Notes: generated from the sequence alone by a model not told the origin. Positions 20,931 through 33,895 are shown, counted from the first letter of the stretch. The stretch is 64,000 nucleotides of DNA from Elymus sibiricus (GCA_039707655.1 CM077671.1:244232595-244296594); one strand, 5' to 3'. Numbers and translations are program-made.

Positions 20931-23900
20931 CAACCTATGGATTCAATTTGAAGGATGACAATACTTGAAACTATGCATTATGCCTAGCTAGAGGCATAAA
21001 ACAATAGCTCTTGTTGGGAGGCAACCCAATGGTTATCTTTAATTTCTTTACTTTCCATTTTGGTGCGTTGAAATGATTATTGCTACTATAATGATTGTTT
21101 TTTTATGTTTACATTAGTGTTTGTGCCAAGTAAAGCCTTTGGGATGATTTGGAAGATAGTAAAATTGATGTTGTGCAAAAATGGAAACTTTTATTCCCAA
21201 TGCAGAATTTGTATGATTTTACTGGGACTCTTTTTAATCTGAATTTTATACACAATATTGGTAAATTTCCCATGTTTTCCTAAGTTTTCAGAATTTTCGG
21301 AGTTACAAAAGTGTGGTTTTAGTACATATCATTATAGAATGTTCTGTTTTAGATAGATTCTGTTTTTGCTTGCACAGTTTGCTTGTTTGGTTGATGCTAT
21401 GGATTGTATCGGGTGGGTATAAGCCATGGAGAAGTTATAATAAATTAACTATTATGAAATTATAAAATATGAATCAATTCATAACAGTACCTAAAGTATT
21501 TGATATGTCTATTATACTAACAGATCTCATGAGGTTTTGTTGAGTTTTGTGTGCTGAAGTTTTCAACTTTTGGGTGACACAACGATGGATGAAGGAATAA
21601 GGAGTGGCAAGACCCTAAGATTAGGGATGTCCAAGGCATCCCAAGGTAATATCCAAGGAAGACCCAAGTGTCCATGCTTGGGGATGCCCCGGAAGGCATC
21701 CCATCTTTCGTCTCCAATCTACCGATATGTCACTTCTCATAGGGGTATGCGGTAGTACTTTGCTTCGAGAGAGCTCATAGTCTTTGCAAAAGAGTATGTG
21801 AGTTCTTTATGACTACTGTGAATCCATGGATATACGCACTCTCACCTTTCCGTAAATTGCTAGCCTCTTCGGTACCATGCATTGCCCATTATCACCTCGA
21901 GTGTCGGTGCAAACTTCGCCGGTGCATCCAAACCTCGTGATATGATATGTTCTATCACACATAAGCCTCCTTATATCTTCCTAAAAACATCCACCTTACC
22001 TACCTATTATGGCATTTCCATAGCCATTCTGAGATATATTTCCATGCAACTTCCACCGTTCCGTCACATGACTTATGTGTTCATCATCATATTGCTTTGC
22101 ATGATCATATAGCTGACGTAGTATTCGTGGCAAAGCCATCGTTTATCATTATCTACATGTTACACTAAATCATTGCACATCCTGGTACACTGCAAGAGGC
22201 ATTCAAATAGAGTCATATTGTTCTTCATTGAGTTGTAATATTGAGTTGTAAGTAAATATAAGTGTGATGATCATCATTATTAGAGCACTGTCCCAGTGAG
22301 GAAAGGATGACAGAGACTATGATTCCCCCACAAGTCGGGATGAGACTCGGGACGAAAATAAAAAAAATGAAATGGGGGAGGCGAAAAGAAGAAGAAGAGA
22401 AAAGCCCACCATGAAAAAAATGAGACAAAATAGAGAAGGGGTAGTGTTACTATCCATTTACCACACCTGTGGCTCAAAGTGGCACCATGTTCTTCATATA
22501 GAGAGTCTCCTGAGTTGTCATTTTCATATGCTAGTGGGAATTTTACATTATAGAACTTGCCTTGTATATTCTAATGACGGGCTTCCTCAAATGCCTGAGG
22601 TCTTCATGAGCAAGCAAGTTGGATGCACACCCACTTAGCTTCCGTTGAGCTTTCATACACTTATAGCTCTACCGCATCCATTGCATGGCAATCCCTACTC
22701 CTCGCATTGATATCGATGGATGGGAATCTCCATAGCCTGTTGATCCGCCTAGTTGATGCGAGTCTTTGTTTGCATTTTGACTCTTTTTTATCCCTACCAC
22801 CATACTCTATTCCACCTATATGCTATATCCATGGTTCACGCTCATGTATTGCGTGAAGTTGAAAATGCTGAAGCGCGTTAGAAGTACAGTTAAATTGCCT
22901 GGTTTGACATAGAGGTGCTCATGATTTATACTTATGTGGTGAAGACCGAGTTATGCCATGCTTGATATGATAAAATGAGTAGGGAATAACATTCTTTAAG
23001 GATCGTATATTTTGAAGAGTAATGATTATGTTGTTTATATTTGTGGATATTATTTTGTTGATATCAATTAGTTCATCGTTTCTCAATGACCATACCTAAA
23101 AGAGATTACATGTTGGGTAGCATGTCGCATAAAAAAATATGTTTTTATCATCTACCTAATCGAGGAAAAGCAGGAATTATGCTTGGGGATGCTGATACTT
23201 CTCCAATGTATCGATAATTTTTTATTGTTCCATGCTATTATATTATCAATCTTGGATGCTTTGTATGCAATTATATGCTATTTTATATCATTTTTGGGAA
23301 CTAACCTATTAACCAAGTGCGTAGTGCCAGTTATTGTTTTCTGCCTGTTTTTGGTTTTCCAGGAAATCAGTACCAAACGAAGTCCAAACGCTACGAAACT
23401 TTTTGACTATTTTTCTGGACAAAAGAGACCTTGGAAGCTTCGGGAGGAGACCAGATACAAAGTGAGGAGACAGCAAGGCAACGGGGCGCGTCCAGGGGGT
23501 AGGCGCGCCCTGATGCCTTATGGTCCCCTCGTGGATCCCTCTGACCTAATTACACCTCCATAAATTCTCTAAAATCGGGAAACCAATAGAGAGCCATCTG
23601 AAACACTTTTTCCGCCGCCTCAAGTCTCAATTCCGACAGGAGCCCATCTGGAGACCTTTTCCGGTACTCTCCCGGAGAGGGAATCAATTTCGGAGGCCTT
23701 CTTCATCAATCATGCTGCCTCCATGATGATGTGTGAGTAGTCCACCATAGACCTACGTGTCCATATCTAGTACCTAGATGGCTTTCTCTCTCTCTCTTTG
23801 ATCTTCAATACCATGTTCACCACGATCCTCACGGTGATCTATTCGATATAATCCTCTTTTGCGGTGTGTTTGTTGGGATCCGATGAATTGTGGGTTTATG

Positions 23901-24758
23901 ATCAGATTATTCATTCAAAGTAATTAACTCTTTTCTGAATTCTATTATGCATGATTGTTATAGCTTCATATTTCTCTCTGATCTATCGGTTTAGTTTGCC
24001 CAACTAGATTGATTTATCTTCAGCGGGAGTGGTGCGTTGTAATGGGTTCAATCTTGTGGTGCTCTATATCCCAGTGACAGAAAGGGACAAGACACGTATT
24101 TGTATTGTTGCCATTAAGGAGAAAATGACGGGGTCTGAACATATTGCTTGTCATACTTTGTCTACATCATGTCACCTTGCTCAAAGCATCACTCCGTTTG
24201 TCATGAACTTAATACCTAGAGAGGCAAGCATAGAAGCGCTCTCGAAGTGGAGTAATAGTAGTAGACGCTAGATCGTTTTGGTCTAATTTTTTATGGACGT
24301 GATGCCTATATACATGATCGTTATCGTGAATAACATGTCATAACTATGCGTTATTCTGTCAATTGCCTAACAGTAATTTGTCCACCCACCGTATGCTATG
24401 TTCAAGAGAGAAGCCTCTAGTGACAGCTATGGCCCCTAGGTCTACTTAAATATAAATACAAAAACCCTAAAAATACTTTGCTCCAATTTATTTACTTTTG
24501 TTTTAAATTGCTTTTATATCATCTATCTCAATCAAGATTTAATACTTGCAAGTAACGAGTTCAAGGGCCTTGACAACCTTCTTGCCCGCGTTGGGTGCAA
24601 GTGTTTGGTTTTGTGTGTGTAGGTGATGTAGAAGGGAGTTTGCTTGGTTCTCCTATTGGTTTGATAACCTTGGTTCTCACTGAGGGAAATACTTATCTCT
24701 ACTATGTTGCATCTTCTCTCCTCTTCGGGGAAAATCCCAACGTAACTCACAAGTAGCA
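20931..24758 (+). mobile_element. 5'-truncated S-type (Sabrina-like) element S2
   Basis: Same family as S1 but on the plus strand. Internal sequence begins near 20,950 (GATGACAATAC; CTTGTTGGGAGGCAACCCAA at 21,012) and continues through non-coding interior to the purine tract GCTTGGGGATGC (23,181-23,192) and the 3' LTR. The 5' LTR, PBS and gag-like half are missing, and the left boundary is approximate. No coding capacity remains. Confidence 0.8.
23193..24758 (+). repeat. S2 3' LTR
   Basis: 1566 bases from TGATACTTCTCCAATG to AAGTAGCA, collinear with the S1 LTRs read in reverse (TTTTGGGAACTAACCTATTAA; GGTCTACTT; CTTCGGGGAAAATCC). It carries many point differences, so it is older than S1. GGTAA follows at 24,759. 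Confidence 0.88.
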
Positions 24759-26062
24759 GGTAAGCGCCACCTATTTCCCTAGAGGTGACCCTGAGTATCG
24801 AACCCACAAGAGGAAGACTCCCTTGAAGCAATGGTCTCTAGGAAGTTTATTTCAAAGTCTCAATCTAGCTTTTGACCAGATCAACAAGCAAATTGTCATT
24901 GAACACTTATAATAAAAAGAAGGTACGGGGATGAGGTCTTAATGCTTACAACCATGTATTGGTGTTGGGATAAAAAATGATATGAGTTTGTGCTCGGGAA
25001 GTCACCCATCAAGAGATGCTTGCTTCGTATCGGAGTGGGGGATGTGTCCAAATAACATCTTGAGCGGCTCGAGTCCTGCATCATGAATCAGTTGTCCCAC
25101 CGTAGGCCCTATCCGTCTCGCGGGGTTGCCCTGATAATTAAGATAATAATATCAGACAAAAGCATTGGGTGTTTAATGAATACACTTCATGAATCCCCAA
25201 GAATATGATCCATGTTACCCTACTAAACCTTACTGTGATTGGTGTTCGGTATAACACTTCACAATCCCCTTGCTCCTAGTCTCACCGGTGGTCGATCTCC
25301 ATGATCTTGGGTACCTGCAGGGATGAAGATCGCGGACAAGACAAGAGACACTTGACGAAACTATTTTGTTTCACACATACAAGACGTTGTGTCAAAGACT
25401 TCCATTGATCCCTTCACCAAATACCTAGGGTTGCAAGGCTCATGCCTCACCCCATCCCTTATCAAACTACTCACACATGGAGATCAGATCGCAAGAAGAA
25501 ATCTTTGAAGAACACATCTTGGGATTGATTGATTGCAATATGTCTTACAATGGATGCCTTGTGCGATGCACGATTACAAGTATGAACTAGATGAGAGAGC
25601 ACTATGGTAGTGGAGGTGGCTATGGAGATGAAAATGGCGCTGGCTAGGGTTTGTGGATGAAGATGATGATGAAGAGGTTCTGGTTGTGCTCGGCGCTGTT
25701 CTATTGAAATTTCGACGGGGTCCCCTTTATAAAAGTTGTTCAGGTGGACGACTTGCCCCGGTTTCCATGCAAACGACCACTCAAACTAGCTCGTACGGTC
25801 GCATGGGATGCCATCTTTGACTCTGGTGGCCTTCTGGCGCCTCCTGCTGACTTGTTTCTTCTCCATTCTCCTTCCTTTCCTTTCTCCCACGAGATTTGTT
25901 CCCTTTTTAGCCCATTTCCCGTGGAAAAATATCAAAGAGAGTATTTGTCGAATCCTTTGCATTCTTTAGTCATTAGTGGCAATATCGGAGCGAATATCTC
26001 TTTTTAAATGAAATATCTCGGTTTAAACATGGTTGTAATGAGTGTAAAAATATCACTCATCA
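24759..26062 (-). repeat. LTR-like block, probably a solo LTR of another gypsy family
   Basis: The minus strand starts TGATGAGTGATATTTTTACAC at 26,062 and reads about 1.29 kb. It includes a TATA-like TTTATAAAGG (about 25,730) and ACAAACCCTAGCCAGCG downstream of it. The heptamer GCCACCT lies immediately right of the start (26,063-26,069) and at 24,768-24,774, consistent with a target duplication, but the left terminus reads ...AATAG rather than CA. The low-coordinate boundary is therefore uncertain. No protein domain is seen. Confidence 0.5.
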
Positions 26063-26701
26063 GCCACCTGCATGCGGGGACCCACATGGACGTGGGTAGT
26101 GGGGCAAGGCCCCACACCCCTGGTCTAGGCGCACCAACATCCCCCCTAAAAGGAATAGGATCATATCCCGAAGGGATAAGATCAAGATCCCTAAAAAGGG
26201 GGATAGCGATCGATGGGGAAGGAAAGGAGGGATTTTCTTCCTCCCCCTTGGCCAACAACCTAGGGGCTTGGAGGGAAAGCCACCATCCCCTCCCACGCCT
26301 ATATAAAAGGTGGGGAGGTGCAAGGGGGCAGCACACCTTCCGACGGCCGCAGCCCCTCTCCTGCTTCTTCCTTGGTTTCGTCGTGACAGTGCTTGGCGAA
26401 GCCCTGCCGGCGCTGCACCATCACCATCACTACCACACCGTCGTGCTGGTTGTGATCCCATCTACTTCTCCACCCTCGCTTGCTAGATCAATGACGAGGA
26501 TATGTTCATTCAACGCTAGATCGGTTTGGATCGTGATTGGACCGCGAAGAGTACGACTGCATCAACCGTGTTATATATGCTTCCGCTTAACAGTCTACGA
26601 GGGTACATGGACACTCTCCCCTCTCGTTTCTATGCATCTCCTAGGTTAGATCTTGGGTGTTTCTTAGGAAAACTTTTGATTTTCATGCTACGTTCCCAAT
26701 A
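26063..26701 (+). repeat. C1 5' LTR remnant
   Basis: Matches 38,690-39,377 of the 3' LTR (GGGACCCACATGGA.GTGGGT, TAGCGATCGATGGGGAAGG, TGCTTGGCGAA.CCCTGCC) to the end CATGCTACGTTCCCAATA. The terminal CA has become TA. The 5' two thirds is missing where the 24,759-26,062 block begins. Confidence 0.9.
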
Positions 26702-26716
26702 ATGGCATCATGAGCT
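26702..26716 (+). promoter_or_regulatory. C1 primer-binding site
   Basis: ATGGCATCATGAGCT follows the LTR directly. It is a mutated form of the Copia TTGGTATCAGAGC site that pairs with initiator tRNA-Met. Confidence 0.8.
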
Positions 26717-27121
26717 AGGTTTATGCGTAGATGATATGCGCGAGTAGAACACAAAGAAGTTGTGGGTGTTGATGTTCAGATTGCTTACCTCTATTTGTCT
26801 TATTTGGATTTGGCAGTATATTGTGGGATGAAGCAGCCCAGACCAACCTTACTTGTCCTTGCACAAGAGACTGGTTCCACCGATATACATGCAACTTGTA
26901 TTGCATAAGGTGGCTGGCGGGTGTCTGTCTCTCCCACTATAGTTGGATTCGATTTGATATTAGCGGTCCTTGTAGAAGGTTAAAAGGCAACTTGAATATC
27001 ACTGTTGTCGCTATGCATAGGTAAGAACGGTTCTTTCTAGTTGCCTAACAAATCACGTAAAATTTGCAACAACAAAGTAGAGGACGTCTAACTTGTTTTT
27101 GCAAGGCATTTTGTGATGTGA

Positions 27122-30100
27122 TGTAACACCCCAAAAAATTAACCATGTTTTTATTAATTAAAACTTTGCCAGGAATTAAACTTTTATGTCTCTAGACCTT
27201 TTGTTGATTTCAGAACCATTTCTTTTCTCTGAGTTATAAAATTTTCCCTCCAAGTAGAAGCTTTTCAAAAATATTGTGAGACTTGAAAGTTTGCTTAAAA
27301 ACATATCATTTTAAATTGGTTTAATCTGTGGAGGCATATTTATAATATTTTGCCAAATTATATTCCTTTAAAATTGGGTTTTATTCCTTTGAAGGGTCTC
27401 ATTTGCACTGCGACCATTTGATAAATTTAGTTAATAATTCCACAAAAATTTGTAGATGTCATATGATGTCCCTGGATCACTTTTATGCAAAAACCCAACC
27501 ATGTGTTTTGTAAAATTTGAGCAAAGCATCATATCTTCTATTCTAGACCAGTTTAAGGAATTGAACTACAACCCATCTTTATTTTGCCGTAATGCCCTTG
27601 GGATTTTTACTGCTTGTAGTTCACCCTACAAAACCCTTAAGTCCAGGAGCTTAACCCCATTGGCATAGTTTAAGCCTATGCAATAGCTTCATTTTGTTAT
27701 TGTCCAGCAATGAACCTTTATAAAACTTACACTAGGAAGTTTCTGATTTGGCCAAACCAACCATGCCATCACTCTTAGCACCCAAAGAGACTACAACCTG
27801 GAAATTTTGGTGGCCAAAAAGATGCACTAGATGCCTTTGGCATTTCATCAAACAGGTTGTGGGCATGGACAAAATTGACATGGTTTCTGGTTTGCACTAT
27901 GGACTTATTGTCCTTGCCAAATTACGATGTCCATTAAGCCCCTAGGACTCCCATTAGTGACCCTGTTAAGTTGCACCTTAACCCAAGCCATCTAGCCAGT
28001 AATGGCATTTGGTTGAGCACCTGCCATGCGTGCACTGGGCGCGCCCAGAGCGCGTCTACTGCAGACAGCGCAACCGCGTCGCCGCGCCCCACCTAACCCC
28101 GCAACCCTGGCCCTAGTTCACTCGTAGGGACACCCCCGACCCCTCCGAGCCGCTGGAGCCACCCCAGCCGTCTCCCCGAGCCCCGTAGCGCCGCCGTCAG
28201 AGCACGCTTGGCGGCTTGCCATCGGCCGCAGGCCGGGCCTGCCATGGCCGGCGCCGCCCGAGCCACCCCAGCGCGCCACCTGCTCCCTGGAACAGCGCGA
28301 GCTCATCGTCGGGCTCCTCTGCTAGCGCCCAGCATCGTCACGTCGCCCCTGCTGCAACAGTGGCGGCACACCACCGCTCTTATCCCCAGCCGCCGCGGAA
28401 CCGACCTCGACGCGCTATTTATAGAGCCCCGAGCTCTCGGCCGAAGCATGAGCCCTCCTCTAACCCTCTAGATCCCTCTGTGATGGCCAATTTAGACCGA
28501 GAGGATCGTCTCCCTCGCCTCCAGCAACTTCGGCCCCCGCCCCTCTCAGCTAGATTCGTCGCGACCAGAGTGCCCCAGCTTTCCCCATCACCACCATCAG
28601 CTCCCCCTAGCCCCCACGGAGCCACCCCACCTCTTAGCTTCGACTGGGAGCCACCATAGGTCGAGACCCCCAGCTGACCCGAGCCGTCACCTGCCTCAGA
28701 GCTCGCCGCCGGCGACACCCTTCGCCTTCGCGACTCCTTCGACCACCAGGGGGACCGCTTTCTTGAGGGGATCCCATTCCCACCAACGGAGCCCCGTGAG
28801 GAGTCGCCAGCCACCGGCGTTGATCGCCGAAGACGCACCCGTCTCTGTCCCAGGAAGAGGGAGGGAGAGAAGACCAGTCAATCCTGACTAGTGGGCCAGG
28901 CGGGCCCACTGTCAGTAACTAGCCAGTCTCGCATGCACCAGATGAGTGGAGGTGTATTACCGAAAGTACGTCTCTCTGTTGCGAAAGCGTATTGTTCTCT
29001 AAAAATGTTTTCTTTTCTGTTATTTATTAAAACTAGATTTGACCAGACTTTGACTGGCTCTAACTTTTAAACTAAAAACCCAATTGACTTGATTATTTTT
29101 CCCACCTCTCTCAAATTTCAGCTAGTTTATTTTCATATTTATTTGAAAATTTTCCAAACAAATTTTCTGTACTGTTTTTAAAATTGTGTGTTAATTAGAA
29201 TATTTTCAAATAGGAATTTGGACGGAAAAACTTTCAAAAGTTTTTGGAGTGCTCATCACCTACCTACACATTGAAGGCAAGCATTCCGAACCTTGTTATA
29301 ATATTTGTTGCATGTTGTTTAATGTGACTACAACACCAAGTTGACTTGAAGTATGCATTATTTCATGTGATGATGTGGTCATGTTTACAAGTGCATGATG
29401 AGAATTCCTTGCTGTTGGAATTGAAATGTTTGTGACAGTATTCATCCTCTTATGCCTTTCATGCCTACCGGAAGGAATCCAAAGAAGTTTCTGTCTCGGG
29501 TAGACACGAGCTTGATACTGACATTTCATTGGGACGAGTATGATCAGTAAGGCATGGTGAGGTATGATGAGTAGTGATTCTGTCCGATGGTGTGGAATAT
29601 ATTTGTTGTGCTAATCATGCAGAGAACACATAACCTCCTGAGTCGACTGTATCGAGTCTTGTGCCAGTAACACCCATGCTTGCTTCGTACTACCACTTGT
29701 CCCTGCCGCAGGTAGGATACGGTTCAGTAAGTTGTCAACCCCTTTCTTAGCACACACTGTATAGAGAGGCCATAGTGAAAGATACCAGTGGCCCCTGGTA
29801 GGCATGTCACTTGGTCCGGGGGCATGGGTGTTCCGGTGAGTCCGAGGGGGTAGCTCCCCTGTTTTGCGCGCAATATAAATTTTGTAATCCCATGCTAGTC
29901 GAGGTTGTAGCCTCCTCACTTAGAGTTTTGCTTAACGAGTGTCGTGGGTGATTCCAGGCACCGGTAAGTTAAGCTGGTGTGTGCAGGTCAGGTGTGTTTT
30001 CAATTCAAAGACCGTAAGCGAAATTAGTCTCGGTGGACTAAAGGAATCCGTTACTTGTGGGTAAAGAGTACACCCTCTGTAGAGTTTATATCTATTCGAA

Positions 30101-31208
30101 TAGTCGTGTCCATGGTTAAGGACTACAGTCTGGGATGGGTCAAGTGTCAGTCTTAGTGTCGGTCTTCGGAGGAATTCTTCTAAACTTGAATATTGATCAT
30201 GAAGTGTGATGAATGATGATTATGATTATTGTTATTGTGGACTAACAATTTATATCACCTGGAATATTGAGTATACCTGGGATGGTTCTACCTCCTGGAT
30301 ACTCATGTTATTATTCTCCATATAAGCCCTTTATGTGGTGTCGCACAGACGTCTGACTGTGGCCTGCTTGTATTTATTTTCCTTATAAGCCCTTTATGTG
30401 GCGTCGCTAAGACGCCCGACTGTGGCATGCTTGTATTTATTTTCGTTATAAGCCCTTTATGTGGCGTCGCTGAGACGCCCGACTATGGCATGATTGTATT
30501 TATTTTCCTTATAAGCCCTTTATGTGGCGTCGCTGAGACGCCCGACTGTGGCACGCATGTTATTTATTTTCCTTATAAGCCCTTTATGTGGCGTCGCACT
30601 GACGCCCGACTGAGGCATGTTTAAATCATAACCTTTCAAGGCGTCGCTTCAGACACCCGATTGGGATTCTTTATTTTTTTATTCCCTGATTGCTTATTAA
30701 ATTTTTACATGAGTGACCTGCTTTCTTGCACCATGGATTTATCTTGTGACTAACTGAATGATCGTGAATTATTTCAGTGCATAAGTATCACATGCTATAT
30801 TATACCTGTATTCATGATGTTTGCGAGTACATTCAAAGTACTCACTGGCTTGTCCCTGGCTATTGTCTTGGCCAGATTGCGTATTTGGAGAGGAGAATTA
30901 TCACGACAACCCCGGAACCTAGGCATCGAAGATCACAACCACGCGAAGATAGGAGTTATCCAGGTCAGCTGTTCCTGTGGGAAATGGAGTCCCATAGACG
31001 CCGATGACCCCGAACCGCTTCCGCCACCAACCACTAGAAACCTTTTGTTGTACTCATAGACCATAATGGTCTTGTACTTCAGATTTTGTAATTTTGCTTG
31101 GAATTTCTGTATCAAGAATGTGTCTCATCAGCTAACAGTAATCCTGGGGATGGTGAGCACAAGGACCATTTGCTGGGAAATTAATATCCTGGAAAACCGG
31201 TCCTGACA
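27122..31208 (+). mobile_element. Solo LTR G2 (4.1 kb, gypsy-type), TSD TGTGA
   Basis: Starts TGTAACACCCCAAAAAATT and ends GGTCCTGACA. The 5 bp duplication TGTGA is exact at 27,117-27,121 and 31,209-31,213, and C1 leader sequence resumes on the other side. There is no internal region, PBS or second LTR, so this is a solo LTR formed by LTR-LTR recombination. It contains a GC-rich segment (28,020-28,900) with many short ORFs but no domain, and a 63 bp tandem repeat near its 3' third. The family is not identified. Confidence 0.93.
30318..30660 (+). repeat. 63 bp tandem repeat inside solo LTR G2
   Basis: Five clear units containing TTATAAGCCCTTTATGTGG, CGTCGC..AGACG and GACTGTGGCATG, starting near 30,320, 30,383, 30,446, 30,509 and 30,573 (period 63, last step 64). 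A degenerate sixth unit follows (30,625-30,660). Each unit has a small hairpin CGTCGC..GACGCCCGAC. Confidence 0.9.
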
Positions 31209-32014
31209 TGTGATATGGCCAAGATGTTATTTGATATATAATTGATGTATTAGATGATCATGTTTTGCAATAGTTTTCACGACTTGCATGTCGATGAGTA
31301 CAGCAACCGGTAGGAGCCATAGGGTTGTATTTAATTTACGACCTGCGTGTCAATCATTAAACACCATGTAATTGCTTTACTTTATCGCTATGCATTAGCA
31401 ATAGTTGTAGAAGCAATAGTTGGTGGAGAAAACCACACGAAGGCATGATGATAGATATCATGATGATGGAGATCATGGTGTCATGCCACTGACAATGGAG
31501 ATCATGCTGGTGCTTTGGAGATGGAGATCAGAAACACAAGATGATGATGTCCATATCATGTCACATATATTGATTGCATGTGATGTTTATCTTTTATGCA
31601 TATTATTTTGCTTAGGACGATGGTAGAATTATAAGATGATCCCTTCACTTAATTTCAAGATAAAAATGTGTTCTCCCTAAGTATGCGCCGTTGCGAAAGT
31701 TCGTCGTTTTGAAGCACCTCGTGATGATCGGGTGTGATCGACTCTTTGTTCACCTACAACGGGTTTGAGCCCATTTTACACATGCAGAATGTTTGGCTTA
31801 AACTTTAGGAGTCTAGCATGTACATACATGGCCTCAGAACACGGAGGACTGAAAGGTCGAACATGAGTCATACAGTAGACATGAGCAACATGGAGATGTT
31901 CACCATTGAAACCACCTCATCTCACATGATGATTTCACTTGGGTTGGTGAATTTGAATCATGTATCACTTAGACAACTTGAGGGATGTTGATTTAAGTGG
32001 GAGTTCTTTAGTAA
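31209..32014 (+). other. C1 leader, second part
   Basis: Non-coding Angela-type leader between PBS and gag. Recognisable family landmarks include CATGTCGATGAGTACAGCAACCGG, GACCTGCGTGTCAATCATTAAAC, GTGATGATCGGGTGTGATCG and GAACATGAGTCATAC. It continues from 27,121 across G2. No gene is expected here. Confidence 0.8.
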
Positions 32015-32430
32015 CACTAGTAGAGAAATGGCTAGCCACAACTCTTGTTGGTGGCGCGCCATTTTCCACCAACGCCAGCACTAATATTTTCAAATAGTGC
32101 TGGCGTTGCCTAAATTTGTACGTTATTGGTACAGACTTAGTGGTGGCGTGCCTAAAGTTCCTACGCCATAGGTATTCCGAACGTCACTTGTATGAGGACC
32201 CCAACGCTCTCACCTTTCACCTATTATTGTTGGCGTGACTAAAGTTCCTACGCCATAGGTATTTTCGTAGGCCCGGTGTTGTGCATTCAGGCCCATTAGG
32301 CCCACGCCAGCACTAGTCGGTTTTAACAGGTAAAATCCTTTCGTCCTCACTCTCTCTCGATCCCCAACTCCACCCGTCCTCCTCTCGATCCCCGTCGCCG
32401 CCCGACGCTGCCCGTCTCCGCCTCGCCCGA

Positions 32431-32612
32431 TGCTGCCCGTCTCCACCCGACGCCGCCACGCCCGACCCGGCCCGTCTTCGTCGGAGGAGGAGCGTGAGGC
32501 CGCCCCCCTGCCGCCGCCCAATGCTGCCCGTCTCCACCCAACGCCGCCCCGCCCGACCCGGCCCGTCTTCATCGGAGGAGGAGCGTGAGGCCGCCCCGCC
32601 CGACACCGACCC
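32431..32612. repeat. 91 bp tandem duplication
   Basis: TGCTGCCCGTCTCCACCC through GGAGGAGGAGCGTGAGGCCGCCCC occurs from 32,431 and again from 32,522, with few differences. GC-rich, inside the small CACTA element. Confidence 0.8.
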
Positions 32613-33111
32613 GCCCCGCCCGACTCAAGCACAGGTAATTATGTTCTACTCCCTCCGTTTGGAAATACTAGACGATGCCCCGCGCGTTGCGGTGTGATTT
32701 TGTATGAAATAAAATTTTCTCTTGTAGTGAGATAAAAAATTTATCAGTATTTTACCAAATCTCAAGGTATAAGTTTAAAATTAGACGAAAAAAATATGCA
32801 TGCATGTCCCACGTTTCATTCATAGATCACTCGATTATAAGGCTAGGAGCTAGTATATCCAACGGCTAAATTAATTTGGGTGATGTGGCTTAAGGAGAAG
32901 CGAGAGAATTCCTAATAGTGGGGTCTAGCTATTTAGATATAGAAGATAAGTCATGATAGATATTTTTGTTCCTTATGTTCTAGTTCTTTTTAAATTCTGC
33001 ATGTTATTTTTAAATTCTTCACTCTATAAGATGGTGAGCTTTCATTATAGCACATATCGACAATTCATCAGCCAACAACGAATCGGTGGGCAACGTGCAG
33101 AAGTGGAATAA

Positions 33112-33408
33112 GTGGCGATTAGAGTCTTTAGACGGGCGCATCAAAAAGTCAAAGAAGGCAATGCCTCACTGAAGAATGAAAGGGATAATCTGCTCGCAGA
33201 GGGTGCTAATGCCCGAACTAAGTTAAACAAACTGAGGGATCTGAGGGATGAGTTGACGGAGAAGAGAGACAACTTGAAGATGGAGAAAAAGAAATACAGG
33301 CTAGAGAAACATAACCTACAGACAGACGTTGATCACTTCAAAAAAGATGGAGAGAACAATCGGAAAAAGCTTCGCCAGCTAGACTTAATCCTTGATGATG
33401 TTGAGTAG
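33112..33408 (+). CDS. Coiled-coil ORF carried by the small CACTA element
   Basis: 98 codons (ATG 33,112, stop 33,406-33,408) with very high Lys/Glu/Leu/Asn content and heptad periodicity throughout (NASLKNERDNLL, LRDLRDELTEKRDNLKMEKK, LRQLDLILDDVE). The preceding codons are also open up to a TAA at 33,109, so the first Met is a forced choice. No catalytic domain is seen. It could be a degenerate second CACTA protein (TNPA-like DNA-binding/dimerising partner) or a fragment of a captured host coiled-coil gene. No promoter was identified, and its function is unknown. Confidence 0.45.
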   Translation: MAIRVFRRAHQKVKEGNASLKNERDNLLAEGANARTKLNKLRDLRDELTEKRDNLKMEKKKYRLEKHNLQTDVDHFKKDGENNRKKLRQLDLILDDVE

Positions 33409-33895
33409 TTTTAAACTATGAAGTTTATGAGTATGTTTAGTTGTTGAGGACTAATTAACTAAGTTATGAAGTCTGAAGTTTATGAGTATGTTTAGTTCAT
33501 TAGTACTAAGTTTTAAACTCTTATTAAGTTTATGAGTATGTTTTGCTCTGTACCTTTGGTGAAGTTTAAGCTCGTAGTTTCTGAAGGAGTTTTTTTTATT
33601 ATCCAAAGAAACAAATTGCTGGCGTTGGACAACAACACACGACAAAGGTAGTGTAGATGTATAGCTGGCGTTGGCCAATTTCGATGCCAGCATCATGTAA
33701 TATACTGCTGGCGTAGGATCTAACGCCACCACTATGTTTTAACTGTGGCGCCATATTGCTGGCGTAGGGTGTCTACGCCAGCAAGGCCATTTTTACCACA
33801 CCATATCTAGGCTTTTCTGCACTAGTGTAATTTGATTACTTAACTAAATTATGAACATAGTCTAAATTGTTTTTTGCAAATTATGTTGTAGATCA

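Larger units (their letters stand above)
32015..33827. mobile_element. Small non-autonomous CACTA element, TSD TAA
   Basis: 1813 bases with ends CACTAGTAGAGAAATGGC (32,015) and, on the minus strand, CACTAGTGCAGAAAAGCC (33,827). The 3 bp target duplication TAA is at 32,012-32,014 and 33,828-33,830. Subterminal TGGCGT / ACGCCA repeats occur at both sides (e.g. CTAAAGTTCCTACGCCATAG twice at 32,150-32,262; GCTGGCGTTGG near 33,620 and 33,665). No transposase is present. It carries a coiled-coil ORF. A Stowaway-like start (TACTCCCTCCGTTTGGAA, 32,647-32,664) is embedded within it. Confidence 0.9.

Noticed and set aside
26008..26649. 213-codon ORF
   Set aside because: Spans the C1 5' LTR remnant; LTR sequence, same sequence non-coding in the 3' LTR.
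28216..28838. GC-rich ORFs on both strands
   Set aside because: Within solo LTR G2; Pro/Ser/Ala-rich, overlapping on both strands, no domain or splice structure.
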